From: JAJDXW01 sp965243335
GTDB lineage: Bacteria > Pseudomonadota > Gammaproteobacteria > HK1
Length of the DNA stretch: 64,000 bases
Reading direction: 5' to 3'
NCBI GenBank assembly: GCA_965243335.1
Contig: OZ251545.1
Span: forward strand, 1,054,001-1,118,000
Shown here: positions 48,960-57,852 of the stretch, piece by piece
How positions within the stretch are numbered: position 1 is the first letter of the stretch
Layout of the letters: every line of letters begins with the position of its first letter
The notes under the pieces: model-generated
The model's database searches: none
The model's input: only the letters and a program-made list of their open reading frames with translations
What the model was told of the DNA's origin: nothing
Translations under genes and position numbers: made by a program

Positions 48960-50222
48960 CTAGGCCTTCGGCGGCTCGGCCTTCTCGACGTGCTCCATGA
49001 TCACGTCGCGGTAGCCCTGCATCCAGTCCGTGAGCGGGACCCACTTGCCCCCCCGGACCTGCCACACCTGGACCCAGCCGCCCCCCTCGTGGTCCTCCGG
49101 GGTGAGGTTGAGCGGGGGCATGAAGCCGCCGAGCGTGAAGCCGCTGATCGACTCGAAGCCCTTGCGGACGTCGTCGCCGGTCACGTTGTCGGCCCCGACC
49201 GCCTCGATCGCGTTGAGGATCGCGCGCGCGTGGAGCGCGCCGATGAAGACCCCGCGGTTGTAGTACACGCTGACCGCCATCTTGTCCTCGGGCAGCGGCT
49301 TGCCCTCCTCGGCGTACATCGCCTTGATCCGGTCGATGACCTTGTGGTTCTGGCCGACCCCGGCGAATTGCAGCGCCTGGTAGCCCTCGGCCGCCTCCCA
49401 GCCGGCCGCCGCCATGTCGGCCTCGGACGCCGCCCACACGAAGCCGATGACCCGGTTCATCGGGAACCGGAGCCGGCTCAGCTCCTTGATGGAGACCGCG
49501 GGGGCCTTGCCGAAGGTGTGGTTGATGACCCAGTCCGCCTTGTAGCGGCGCACGATGTCGAGCACCTGCGGGCGCATGTCCACCCCCGGCGGCGGCACCG
49601 CGTACTCGCGCAGCTCGAAGCCGACCCGGCTCTGGATGTCGTGCAGCACCTCCAGGGGCTCCCGCCCGGCCGGGTTGTCGTAATAGAGGTAGGCGACCTT
49701 GGGCAGCCCCTGCTGGCCGGACGCCTTCCACTCGTCCATGAGGAACTGGACGGCGGCCCCCGCCTGGGACCAGTAGGTCGCCGCGACCGGGAAGATGTAG
49801 GGGTAGCTCTTGCCGTTCGCGGCCCCCGCGCTGCCGAAGCCGGGCGAGGTGCCGGGCACCTTGTCCGCGGTGAGCTTCGGCGTGAGCGCATACGTGTGCG
49901 GGGTGCCGTAGAGGCCGTAGGTCACGTGCCCCGACTCCTTCGACCGCTCGTAGGCCTCGACCCCCCGCGGCACGTTGTAGCCGTGGTCGATCTCGAACGC
50001 CCGCACCGAGTTGCCCTCGCCGAACATCCCTTCCTTGTTCGCGAGCCGGATGTAGTCGTGGGCGCCGTCGCAGAGGTAGTTCCCGACCAGCTGGGTGGGG
50101 CCGGAGCGGTCGCACTGGAAGCCGATCACGAGCTCCCGCGCGTTCGCGGGGCCGGTCGTCGCGGCGACCGCCGCCAGGGCCGCGCCCGCCAGGGCGAGAG
50201 AGGCGAATCGTGGATGTTTCAT
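48960..50222 (-). CDS. livK: ABC transporter periplasmic substrate-binding protein (LivK type)
   Basis: 420 aa with signal peptide (LALAGAALAAVAATTGPANA). Mature start RELVIGFQCDRSGPTQLVGN. Type I periplasmic binding fold: EGNSVRAFEIDHGYNVPRGV, PKVAYLYYDNPAGREPLEVL, GFELREYAVPPPGVDMRPQV and AILNAIEAVGADNVTGDDVR. Such proteins bind branched-chain or aromatic acids, amides or urea. The substrate cannot be inferred; the acyl-CoA ligase in the operon suggests an organic acid. Confidence 0.9.
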   Translation of the reverse strand: MKHPRFASLALAGAALAAVAATTGPANARELVIGFQCDRSGPTQLVGNYLCDGAHDYIRLANKEGMFGEGNSVRAFEIDHGYNVPRGVEAYERSKESGHVTYGLYGTPHTYALTPKLTADKVPGTSPGFGSAGAANGKSYPYIFPVAATYWSQAGAAVQFLMDEWKASGQQGLPKVAYLYYDNPAGREPLEVLHDIQSRVGFELREYAVPPPGVDMRPQVLDIVRRYKADWVINHTFGKAPAVSIKELSRLRFPMNRVIGFVWAASEADMAAAGWEAAEGYQALQFAGVGQNHKVIDRIKAMYAEEGKPLPEDKMAVSVYYNRGVFIGALHARAILNAIEAVGADNVTGDDVRKGFESISGFTLGGFMPPLNLTPEDHEGGGWVQVWQVRGGKWVPLTDWMQGYRDVIMEHVEKAEPPKA

Positions 50223-50295
50223 GTCGTCCTCCTCCGTATGTATGGAGATTGAAAGCGGGTCCAGCCCGTCCCGAAGCCTCGCCGACTATACCCCA

Positions 50296-51399
50296 CTACA
50301 CGTAGGGGAAGGGCCACACCCGGAAGTAGTCCGTGAAGTTCCGCCACATCTTCGCGAGGCCGTCCGGCTCGACGACCAGGAAGAACATGATGAGGCCGCC
50401 GAACATGATGAGGTTCCACTGCGGCATGATGGCCGAGGCGGCGGCGTCGTCCCAGCCGAACACGGCCCCGCCGACCCCGCGGAGCAGGAAGTCGAGGACG
50501 ATCGGCAGCATCGTGATGAAGATCGCCCCGAAGATCGACCCGAGGATGCTGCCCAGGCCGCCGATGATGCACATCGCGAGGAACTGGATGGAGATGAGCA
50601 GGGTGAAGCTCTCGAAGTTCGCGATCTGGTAGAAGTAGGTGTAGAGCACCCCGGTGATCCCGGCGTAGAACGAGGCGATGCCGAAGGCGACCAGCTTGGT
50701 GCGGAAGATGTTGATGCCGATGATCTCGGCCGCGATGTCGCGGTCCCGCACGGCGATGAAGGCGCGGCCGAGATGGGAGCGGAACAGGTTGAGGGCGAAC
50801 AGGATGCCGACCGCGAGGACGATGTAGACGAGGTAGTAGTAGTGGAGGTTCGACTCCATCTTGCGGGTCACCAGGCCGCCTTCCCCGAGCCAGGGGAAGG
50901 TGGGTGCGGCGATGTAGATGGAGGCCTGGGCGCCGCCGCTCAGCCACGACCAGTGGTTGATGATCCACTCGATGATGAGCTGGGCGGCGAGGGTGGAGAC
51001 GGCGAGGTAGAGCCCCTTGATCCGGAGCGAGGGGATGCCGAAGAACATGCCGGCGAGGGCCGCCGCGAAGCCGCCGCCGAGCATCGCGACGAGCCAGTGG
51101 GCGCCCGGGAACTCGCGCAGGATGACCGCCGCGGTATAGGCCCCGACGGACATGAAGGCGGCGTGCCCGACGGATATCTGCCCCGTGTAGCCGACGAGGA
51201 TGTTGAGCCCGAGCGCCCCGAGGGAGGCGATCCCGATGAGGTTCAGGATCCCGAGCCAGTACTCGGACCCCTGCCACGGGACGATCACGAAGACGACGAG
51301 CGCGATGAACGCGATCGTGATCTTCGGGAGCGGCGTGCGGTAGAGCGCGAGGTCTTCGGCGTAGGTGCGCTTGAAGGCCCCCGTTTCGCGGTTGATCAC
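50296..51399 (-). CDS. livM: ABC transporter permease LivM
   Basis: 367 aa with about nine membrane segments. LivM landmarks: GIASLGALGLNILVGYTGQI, SVGHAAFMSVGAYTAAVILR, IPSLRIKGLYLAVSTLAAQL, and AFIAVRDRDIAAEIIGINIF (the EAA-like coupling region). Ends VVEPDGLAKMWRNFTDYFRV. It forms the channel with LivH. Confidence 0.93.
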   Translation of the reverse strand: MINRETGAFKRTYAEDLALYRTPLPKITIAFIALVVFVIVPWQGSEYWLGILNLIGIASLGALGLNILVGYTGQISVGHAAFMSVGAYTAAVILREFPGAHWLVAMLGGGFAAALAGMFFGIPSLRIKGLYLAVSTLAAQLIIEWIINHWSWLSGGAQASIYIAAPTFPWLGEGGLVTRKMESNLHYYYLVYIVLAVGILFALNLFRSHLGRAFIAVRDRDIAAEIIGINIFRTKLVAFGIASFYAGITGVLYTYFYQIANFESFTLLISIQFLAMCIIGGLGSILGSIFGAIFITMLPIVLDFLLRGVGGAVFGWDDAAASAIMPQWNLIMFGGLIMFFLVVEPDGLAKMWRNFTDYFRVWPFPYV

Positions 51400-51424
51400 G
51401 GCTCGTCCTCCCCTGCGCCCGCGC

Positions 51425-52306
51425 CTACACGCGCTCGATGATCTTCTGGCCGAACAGCCCGTAGGGCCTGAACATGAGGACGAGGATCATGAGGACGTAG
51501 GGCGTCAAGTCCTTCGTGCCGCCGCCCACCAGGGGGTCGAGGAAGCCGGCTGCGAGGCTCTCGACGAGCCCGATGATGAGGCCCGCGACGATGGCGCCGA
51601 TGATGCTGTCGAGCCCGCCGAGGATCACCACCGGGAACACCTTGAGCCCGATGAGGGCGAGCTGGGTGTCGACCCCGCTCGCATTGCCCCAGAACACCCC
51701 GCCGATGAGGGCGACCACCCCCGCGATGGCCCACGCGATGCCGAAGAAGGTCTTGACGTTGATCCCCATCGCGAGCGAGACCTGCTGGTCGTCGGCGATG
51801 GCGCGGAGCGCGATGCCGTAACGGCTCTTGATGAAGAACCAGCCGACGGCGGCAAACCCGAGGCCGGAGAAGACGGCGGCGACGAGCTCGACCCGGTTCA
51901 GGAGCAGGTCGCCGATGAAGATGGGGTAGTCGTCGATGGGGAGGGGGACGGACCGCGTCTCCACCCCGAACAGGAGCTGGGCCATGCCTTGCAGGAACGA
52001 GGCGAGCCCGATGGTGGCCATGATGACCGCGACCACCGGCCGGCCGATGAGGTGGCGGAGCACCGCCCATTCCACGAGCAGGCCGACGACCACCATGACC
52101 CCCAGGGCGAGGACGGCGGCGACCGCGATGTGGAAGTCGAGCGAGAGGATCCAGAACGCGATGACGTAGCCCGCGAACATCACGAACTCGCCCTGGGCGA
52201 AGTTGATGACCTGGGACGCCTTGTAGATGAGCACGAACCCGAGCGCCACGATCGAGTAGAGCGACCCGATGAGCAGCCCGTTCAGCATGAGTTCGACGTA
52301 GTACAC
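51425..52306 (-). CDS. livH: ABC transporter permease LivH
   Basis: 293 aa, eight or so membrane segments. MYYVELMLNGLLIGSLYSIV, ALGFVLIYKASQVINFAQGE (hallmark of LivH), YGIALRAIADDQQVSLAMGI (coupling helix) and PVVILGGLDSIIGAIVAGLI. Twenty-five bases separate its stop from the livM start. Confidence 0.94.
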   Translation of the reverse strand: MYYVELMLNGLLIGSLYSIVALGFVLIYKASQVINFAQGEFVMFAGYVIAFWILSLDFHIAVAAVLALGVMVVVGLLVEWAVLRHLIGRPVVAVIMATIGLASFLQGMAQLLFGVETRSVPLPIDDYPIFIGDLLLNRVELVAAVFSGLGFAAVGWFFIKSRYGIALRAIADDQQVSLAMGINVKTFFGIAWAIAGVVALIGGVFWGNASGVDTQLALIGLKVFPVVILGGLDSIIGAIVAGLIIGLVESLAAGFLDPLVGGGTKDLTPYVLMILVLMFRPYGLFGQKIIERV

Positions 52307-52387
52307 CCCGTTCTCCCCTTCAGTGGCGGCCGGCGGCGCGGCGCCGCGCCCCTCCCCGGCCGGGTCGCCGTCCCCTGCGCCGCGCCC

Positions 52388-54340
52388 TCAGTCGGCCGCC
52401 GCCCGCACGTCGTCGCCCGGCCCCTCCGGGCCGGCGTCCATCACCCGGAGGTCCGCGTGGATGGACCCCGTGGACCCGTCCTCGTAGGTGACGGTGATGT
52501 CCGTCTCCACCCGGTCGCCGTCCCGGTACAGCGCATCGATGAGCGCCCCGTACCGCTCCGCGATCACCCCCCGGCGGATCTTGCGGGTGCGGGTGATCTC
52601 CCCGTCGTCCGCGTCCAGCTCCTTGTTGAGGATCAGGAAGCGCCGGATCCGGGCCCCCGCGAGGGCGCTGTCCGCCTCGAGGCTCCGGTTGATGCGGTCC
52701 ACCTCGCCGTGGATGAGCTGATACACCTCGTCCTTCTGGGAGAGGTCCTGGTAGCCGGTGTAGGCGACGCCGCGGCGCTCCGCCCAGTTCTCCATCGCCT
52801 CGAGGTCGATGTTGACGATGGCCGCCACGTAGTCGCGGTCCTTGCCGAGGGTCACCGCTTCCTTGATGTAGGGCGAGAACTTGAGCTTGTTCTCGAGGAA
52901 CTGGGGCGCGAACATCGTGCCGTCGTTCAGGTGGCTCACGTCCTTCGCCCGGTCGATGACCCGCAGGTGCCCGCGGTCGTCGACGAAGCCCGCGTCCCCG
53001 GACGCGAGCCAGCCCTCGCCGTCGATGGTCTCCCCGGTCGCCTTCTCGTTCTTGTAGTAGCCGTGGAACATCTGCGGGCCGCGGAGCAGGATCTCGCCCG
53101 CGTCCGAGATGCGGATCTCGGTCGAGGGGAGCGGGCGCCCCACCGTCTCGGAGTTCGCCTCCCCGTCGGGCTGGTAGACGCAGGCCGACGTGGACTCCGT
53201 CATGCCGTAGAGCTGCTTCAGGTTGATGCCGATCGCGCGGATGAAGTCGAAGGTGTCGGGCCCGAGCGGGGCGCCGCCGGTATAGGCGCGCCGCACCCGG
53301 GTCATGCCGAGCAGGTCCCGCAGGGGGCGGCGCACGATCCACTCGCCCGCCCAGTCGAGGAGGGCGAGGCCGCCCGGGACCGGTCCGCCAGCCTGGCGCA
53401 TCCGCTCCACCCGCACCGCCACGTCCATGAACTTGCGGTACAGCCCGCGCTTCAGCCAGTCGGCCTCGTCCATGAGGACCTGCACCCGCGTCAGCATCCC
53501 CTCCCAGTAGGCGGGGGGGCCGACCATGACCGTCACCCCGATCTCCCGGAAGTCCCGCCGCAGGGTCTCCCGGCTCTCCGGGCAGTTGATGGTGAGGCCG
53601 AAGCAGACGGCGGCCGCCACCGACAGCCACGAATCGCCGACCCACGCCATCGGCAGGTAGGCGATGAGCTCGTCCCCGGTGCGCCAGTCCTCCGCGAGCC
53701 TCGACTCCTCGACGGACGAGAGCAGGTTCTCGTTGGTGAGCATCGCCCCCTTGGGCGCGCCGGTGGTGCCGGAGGTGTAGCAGAGCATCGCGGTGTCCGC
53801 GCGCCTGCCGGCCGCGAGCTCGCGGTCGAAGTGGTCCGGGCGCTCGCGCCCGAAGCCGTCGCCCAGCGCCTGCACGTCGGGGAAGTGCGCGAGCCACGGG
53901 TCGTCCACGAGCTCCAGGCCCCGCGGGTCGTCGAAGATCACCTTCTCGACGTTCCCGAGCCGGTCGCGGAGCTCGAAGAGCTTGTCCACCTGCTCCTCGT
54001 TCTCGGCCACGATGATCTTCGCTTCCGCGTGCTCGAGCACGTAGCCGAGCTCGGCGGCGATGGAGTCCTGGTAGACCGCGAGGGAGATGCCGCCGAGCGA
54101 CTGCGCGGCGATCTGCGCGAAGTACAGGCGCCGGCGGTTGTCGCCGATGACCGCGAGCTTGTCGCCGCGCCGGAACCCGAGCTTCGCGAGGCCGAGGGCG
54201 AAGCGGCGGACCTCCTCGGCGTACTCCGCCCAGGTCACGGTCTGCCAGATGCCGTACTCCTTCTCCCGGATCGCATCGCGGTCGGCGAGCGGGCCGCGCG
54301 CGTTCGATTGCAGGATCCTGGCGAGGGTGTCGTCGCTCAT
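52388..54340 (-). CDS. AMP-dependent acyl-CoA synthetase (long-chain FadD15-like)
   Basis: 650 aa. ANL superfamily: P-loop TAMLCYTSGTTGAPKGAMLT, KQLYGMTESTSACVYQPDGE, GEILLRGPQMFHGYYKNEKA, and GEGWLASGDAGFVDDRGHLR, RAKDVSHLNDGTMFAPQFLE with the hinge. The family forms acyl-AMP then acyl-CoA. Such ligases embedded in liv operons activate the imported acid (for example benzoate- or phenylacetate-like compounds) or support fatty acid use. It sits between livG and livH, same strand. Confidence 0.92.
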   Translation of the reverse strand: MSDDTLARILQSNARGPLADRDAIREKEYGIWQTVTWAEYAEEVRRFALGLAKLGFRRGDKLAVIGDNRRRLYFAQIAAQSLGGISLAVYQDSIAAELGYVLEHAEAKIIVAENEEQVDKLFELRDRLGNVEKVIFDDPRGLELVDDPWLAHFPDVQALGDGFGRERPDHFDRELAAGRRADTAMLCYTSGTTGAPKGAMLTNENLLSSVEESRLAEDWRTGDELIAYLPMAWVGDSWLSVAAAVCFGLTINCPESRETLRRDFREIGVTVMVGPPAYWEGMLTRVQVLMDEADWLKRGLYRKFMDVAVRVERMRQAGGPVPGGLALLDWAGEWIVRRPLRDLLGMTRVRRAYTGGAPLGPDTFDFIRAIGINLKQLYGMTESTSACVYQPDGEANSETVGRPLPSTEIRISDAGEILLRGPQMFHGYYKNEKATGETIDGEGWLASGDAGFVDDRGHLRVIDRAKDVSHLNDGTMFAPQFLENKLKFSPYIKEAVTLGKDRDYVAAIVNIDLEAMENWAERRGVAYTGYQDLSQKDEVYQLIHGEVDRINRSLEADSALAGARIRRFLILNKELDADDGEITRTRKIRRGVIAERYGALIDALYRDGDRVETDITVTYEDGSTGSIHADLRVMDAGPEGPGDDVRAAAD

Positions 54341-54383
54341 GCTTCGCTCCGATCGCGTCGGGGGCCGGGTCGGTCGGGCCCGG

Positions 54384-55157
54384 TCAGGCCGCGTGCTCCT
54401 TGCCGAGGTACGCCTCGATGACGACCTCGTCGTTGCGGACCTGCTCGGGGGTCCCCTCCGAGATCTTCCGCCCCTGGTCGAGGACGATGATGTGGTCGGA
54501 GATGTCCATCACCACCCCCATGTCGTGCTCGATGAGGATGACGGCGGTGTCCGACATCTCCACCACGTCGAGGACGTAGCGGCAGATCGACTCCTTCTCC
54601 TCCAGGTTCATCCCCCCCATCGGCTCGTCGAGGAGGAGGACCTTCGGATCGGCGGCGAGGGCGCGGCCCAGCTCCACCCGCTTCTGGAGGCCGAGGGGGA
54701 GGCTCCCGGCCGGGGCGGTGCGGATGTCGGTGATGTTGAGGAAGTCGATGACCTCCTCCGCCCGGCGCCGGTGCTCGATCTCCTCGTTGCGGGCCGGCCC
54801 CCAGAAGACCCCGCACTTGAGCACCCCGCTCCTCATCAGCATGCTGCGCCCGAGGAGGATGTTGTCGAGGACCGTCATCCCGGCGAAGAGGGCGACGTTC
54901 TGGAACGTGCGGGCGATGCCGTGGCGGGCGACCTCGAAGGCCCGGCGGCCGGTGATGTCCGCGCCGTTGAGGACCACGCGCCCGGCGTCGGGGGCGTAGA
55001 CCCCGCTCACCACGTTGATGAGGGTGGTCTTGCCGGCCCCGTTCGGGCCGATGATCGCGAGGATCTTCCTCGACTCCGCGGTCAGGGTCGCTTCGCTCAG
55101 GGCGAGCACCCCGCCGAACGACTTCGCGGCGTCGATGACTTCGAGACGATTGCTCAT
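54384..55157 (-). CDS. livG: Branched-chain amino acid-type ABC transporter ATPase LivG
   Basis: 257 aa. Walker A GPNGAGKTTLINVVSGVY (about residues 38-55), the Liv-type signature GSLPLGLQKRVELGRALA, Walker B VLLLDEPMGGMNLEEKESIC, and switch VILIEHDMGVVMDISDHIIV. The LSGGQ signature is replaced by LPLGLQK as usual in LivG. It is the first gene of the operon; a MITE-like repeat lies just upstream. Confidence 0.94.
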   Translation of the reverse strand: MSNRLEVIDAAKSFGGVLALSEATLTAESRKILAIIGPNGAGKTTLINVVSGVYAPDAGRVVLNGADITGRRAFEVARHGIARTFQNVALFAGMTVLDNILLGRSMLMRSGVLKCGVFWGPARNEEIEHRRRAEEVIDFLNITDIRTAPAGSLPLGLQKRVELGRALAADPKVLLLDEPMGGMNLEEKESICRYVLDVVEMSDTAVILIEHDMGVVMDISDHIIVLDQGRKISEGTPEQVRNDEVVIEAYLGKEHAA

Positions 55158-55257
55158 CCGCTCCGGCCGGTCCGCGGGACAGGGAGGCCCGGGTCGGGGG
55201 CCGGGCGACGGCGCGTTTTACCGTGCTTTCGTTGGCGGGTCAAACTCTCGGTGGAAG

Positions 55258-55538
55258 GAGGCATGTGCGCTGTGGGGTTTTCGCGCCGGCACACCGCTCG
55301 CCAACCCCCCTGGGTACGCCGGCGTCTCGCCGGCATTCGCGTCCCCGAGCGCTCCGCCCCCGGGCCGGCGGGACGCCGGCGTACCCATGAGCGTTCCCAG
55401 CGACGCGGGACGCGATGAACCTCGAACGCTACGGGGAGCAGGGAGTTGACGAGAACGCCGTTCCCGTGGGGTAGAAAATATCTCGACCCCCGCCCTATAC
55501 CTTTTATTTCAATAGGTTACGAACAGCGCATATGCCTC
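55258..55538. repeat. MITE-like dispersed repeat, copy 7 (long variant)
   Basis: 281 bp within a 527-base spacer. Left terminal repeat GAGGCATGTGCGCTGTGGGG (from 55258), core arms CTGGGTACGCCGGCGTCTC (55310 on) and GGGACGCCGGCGTACCCA (to 55387), and a shortened right end GCGCATATGCCTC (55526-55538). The 55380-55485 block matches 25063-25170 of copy 3. Confidence 0.8.
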
Positions 55539-55620
55539 GGAAGAAACCGCTGCGGCCGGCTGCCGCGGATGCGGAGGAGCGGGGTCCGAGGGGCCGGCGC
55601 GTGGCGGGCCGCCGCCCGAC

Positions 55621-55626
55621 TATAAT
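55621..55626 (+). promoter_or_regulatory. Candidate -10 box of pyrD
   Basis: A perfect TATAAT at 55621-55626, rare in such GC-rich DNA, lies 59 bases before the pyrD ATG (55685). No good -35 at the right distance (GCGTGG region), so a promoter is likely but weakly defined. It supports the 55685 start over an upstream ATG at 55532. Confidence 0.5.
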
Positions 55627-55684
55627 CGCCCGTCGTCCCTCGGCGAACGAGGGCCGGGCGATCGGCCCGCCACGGGGTCCCTCC

Positions 55685-56683
55685 ATGTCCAGCGCCGCTG
55701 CCGCCGCCGCGCGCGAGCTCCCGGAAGCGCCCCCGCCCCCGAGCCTCGCCGTCGACCTCGCCGGCCTCACCCTCGCCTCCCCGGTCGTCCTCCTCTCCGG
55801 GTGCGTGGGCTTCGGCGAGGAGTACACCCGGGTCGCGGGCTTCAGCAACCGCGACGCGGGCGCCGTCTGCCTCAAGGGCACGACCTTGGAGCCCCGGCTC
55901 GGCAACCCGCCGCACCGGGTGTACGAGACCCCGTGCGGGATGCTGAACTCCATCGGCCTCCAGAATCCGGGCAGCCGCGAGGTCATCGACCGGATCCTGC
56001 CGGGGCTCGACTTCGGGGAGACGCGCTTCTTCGCCAACGTCGCGGGGGCTACGCTCGGCGAGTACGAGGAGCTCGCGCGCCGGTTCGACGACTCCCCGGT
56101 GGACGCCATCGAGATCAACATCTCCTGCCCGAACGTGGAGGAGGGGGGGCTCATCTTCGGGAACGACCCGGTCATGTCGGCGCGGGTCGTCGAGGTCTGC
56201 CGGCGGGCGACGTCCAAGCCGCTCTTCACCAAGCTCTCCCCGAACCAGACCGACGTCGCGGAGAACGCGCGCCGGTGCATCGAGGCGGGGACGGACGGCC
56301 TCGCGGTCGTCAACACCTTCGTGGGGATGGCGATCGACGTGGAGACCGGGCGGCCGGTGATCGGCGCGGTCCGGGCCGGCCTCTCGGGGCCCGCGATCAA
56401 GCCGCTCGCCCTCCACCTCGTGTACGAGGCGCATCGGGTCGCCGCCCCGCACGGGGTCCCGATCATCGGGCAGGGCGGGGTCGGGAGCGCGGAGGACGCG
56501 ATCGAGTTCCTGCTCGCGGGGGCGGGCGCGGTCGGGATCGGGACCGCCCTCTTCTACGACCCCCTCGTCTGCCGGAAGGTGAACGAGGGGCTCGCGGAGT
56601 GGCTCGTGCGCCGCGGGGTCGGCGGGGTCGCGGAGACGGCGCGGGCGATGCGCGCGGCCGCGGCCGGCGGAGGGGCCGGATGA
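55685..56683 (+). CDS. pyrD: Dihydroorotate dehydrogenase, class 1 (catalytic-subunit type)
   Basis: 332 aa from the ATG at 55685. Class 1 features: LAVDLAGLTLASPVVLLSGC, SIGLQNPGSREVIDRI, the active-site NISCPNVEEGG with catalytic Cys, FTKLSPNQTDVAENARRCIE, and the FMN phosphate site PIIGQGGVGSAEDAIEFLLA. It oxidises dihydroorotate in pyrimidine synthesis. Class 1B enzymes need the PyrK electron-transfer subunit; no pyrK is adjacent, so either it is elsewhere or this is a class 1A-like monomer. Confidence 0.9.
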   Translation: MSSAAAAAARELPEAPPPPSLAVDLAGLTLASPVVLLSGCVGFGEEYTRVAGFSNRDAGAVCLKGTTLEPRLGNPPHRVYETPCGMLNSIGLQNPGSREVIDRILPGLDFGETRFFANVAGATLGEYEELARRFDDSPVDAIEINISCPNVEEGGLIFGNDPVMSARVVEVCRRATSKPLFTKLSPNQTDVAENARRCIEAGTDGLAVVNTFVGMAIDVETGRPVIGAVRAGLSGPAIKPLALHLVYEAHRVAAPHGVPIIGQGGVGSAEDAIEFLLAGAGAVGIGTALFYDPLVCRKVNEGLAEWLVRRGVGGVAETARAMRAAAAGGGAG

Positions 56684-56740
56684 GCCGCACCGGCGCCCGC
56701 ATCCCCGCCGGTCCGGGACGGGAACCGCCCGCGGCGCTGG

Positions 56741-56815
56741 CTCCGCTCCCGGGAACGCGGGTGTCCGTCCCGCAAACGGGCCGATGCGGGCAGGACACAA
56801 AGGTTCCCAGGAGCG
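56741..56815. repeat. MITE-like repeat core, copy 8 (no terminal repeats)
   Basis: Arms CTCCCGGGAACGCGGGTGTC and the complementary GACACAAAGGTTCCCAGGAG define the palindromic core only. No terminal repeat was found on either side. It lies in a 348-base spacer between pyrD and the TPR gene; nothing else was recognised there. Confidence 0.65.
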
Positions 56816-57031
56816 GGACGCTCGGCGCGCGCCCGGTCGCGGTTCCGGTGGTCGTATCGTCAGGTGGGCGGGTGCGAGGTCCGGACGCGGGTACGGACGA
56901 GCGCCCGGGACCGCGGCCTCCCCGGGGAGCGGGGGCCGCCGCCCGGCGCGTTCGCCCGCCTGACGTGATCCGTATCTGATGGGGCGGATAGTCGGCGGCG
57001 CCGGGGGTCGCGGCTCCGGTCGGCGCCCGGC

Positions 57032-57385
57032 ATGACGGACACGGTGGAGCGATTTGAGGGCCTGCTCGCCGCGGGCCGGGACAGCCCCATGCTTCGCCTC
57101 ACCCTGGGAGCGGAGTACCTCAAGCGGGGGGACCTCGAGTCCGCCATCCGGCATCTTGCCCGCGCGGTCGAGATCGATCCCGAGTATTCGGCGGCGTGGC
57201 AGCACCTCGGGCGCGCCCTGGAACAGGCGGAGCGCCCCGAGGAGGCCGGGTCGGCGTGGCGGAGCGGCATCGACGCGGCGGACCGGCGCGGGGACGCACA
57301 GGCCGCCAAGGTCATGCGGGTGTGGCTCCGCCGCCTCGAACGGCGCGGGGCGGCGAATCCCTCCGGGCCGCCCGATCCGGCCTGA
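57032..57385 (+). CDS. Small TPR-repeat protein
   Basis: 117 aa. About two and a half tetratricopeptide repeats: SPMLRLTLGAEYLKRGDLES, AIRHLARAVEIDPEYSAAWQ and HLGRALEQAERPEEAGSAWR, with consensus W/L/G/Y/A/P positions. No signal peptide or extra domain. Similar single-domain TPR proteins act as adaptors. The neighbours give no clue to the partner. Confidence 0.8.
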   Translation: MTDTVERFEGLLAAGRDSPMLRLTLGAEYLKRGDLESAIRHLARAVEIDPEYSAAWQHLGRALEQAERPEEAGSAWRSGIDAADRRGDAQAAKVMRVWLRRLERRGAANPSGPPDPA

Positions 57386-57540
57386 CCGCCCTCGCGCTGT
57401 TCGTAGCCTCTTGATATAGAGAGGGAGAACAGGGATCGAGACACTTGTTGCCCCACAGGGACGGAATCTTCCCACGGTATCGGCGCCATTCGGAGCCGCC
57501 TTTACCCAGCCGCGGGGTTTTCACGGACCTGTCGCTGGCA

Positions 57541-57754
57541 GGGCGTCCTGGGAACGCGGGCGTCTCGCCCGCATTCTTGTTCACGGGCGCTTCACCTCTG
57601 TGCGGGCGAGACGCCCGCGTTCCCAGGACGCTTGGATTCCCGCTTTCGCGGGAATGACGAAGGTGGGCGGAACGCCCGTGTTCCCAGGAGCGCCGTCCCC
57701 AGGACGCCCTGCGAGAGGCGCGCCTGGCGAAAATCCCCACCGCGCACCTGCCTC
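57541..57754. repeat. MITE-like dispersed repeat, copy 9 (with nested palindrome)
   Basis: Core arms at about 57550-57573 and 57602-57627 (CGGGCGTCTCGCCCGCA and complement). Then a foreign-looking insertion (57632-57690), and a right terminal repeat at 57723-57754 (CTGGCGAAAATCCCC then GCGCACCTGCCTCG). A decayed left end (GCGGGGTTTTCAC) may start near 57511. The whole lies in a 467-base spacer before the ABC ATPase. Confidence 0.8.
57636..57655. repeat. dRS3-like 20-bp palindrome inside copy 9
   Basis: ATTCCCGCTTTCGCGGGAAT is a palindrome of the widespread 'ATTCCC-N8-GGGAAT' type known from Neisseria dRS3 and from many proteobacterial spacers. It is the only example noticed in the window. 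Confidence 0.75.
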
Positions 57755-57852
57755 GCCCGGAACGGCGTGACCACCGCCCGGAACGTATCGGGTATTCTGG
57801 ACCCGCGGCGTGAAGCCGCCACACGGGGTCTCGCGGCGGGGGCGGCGGGCGG

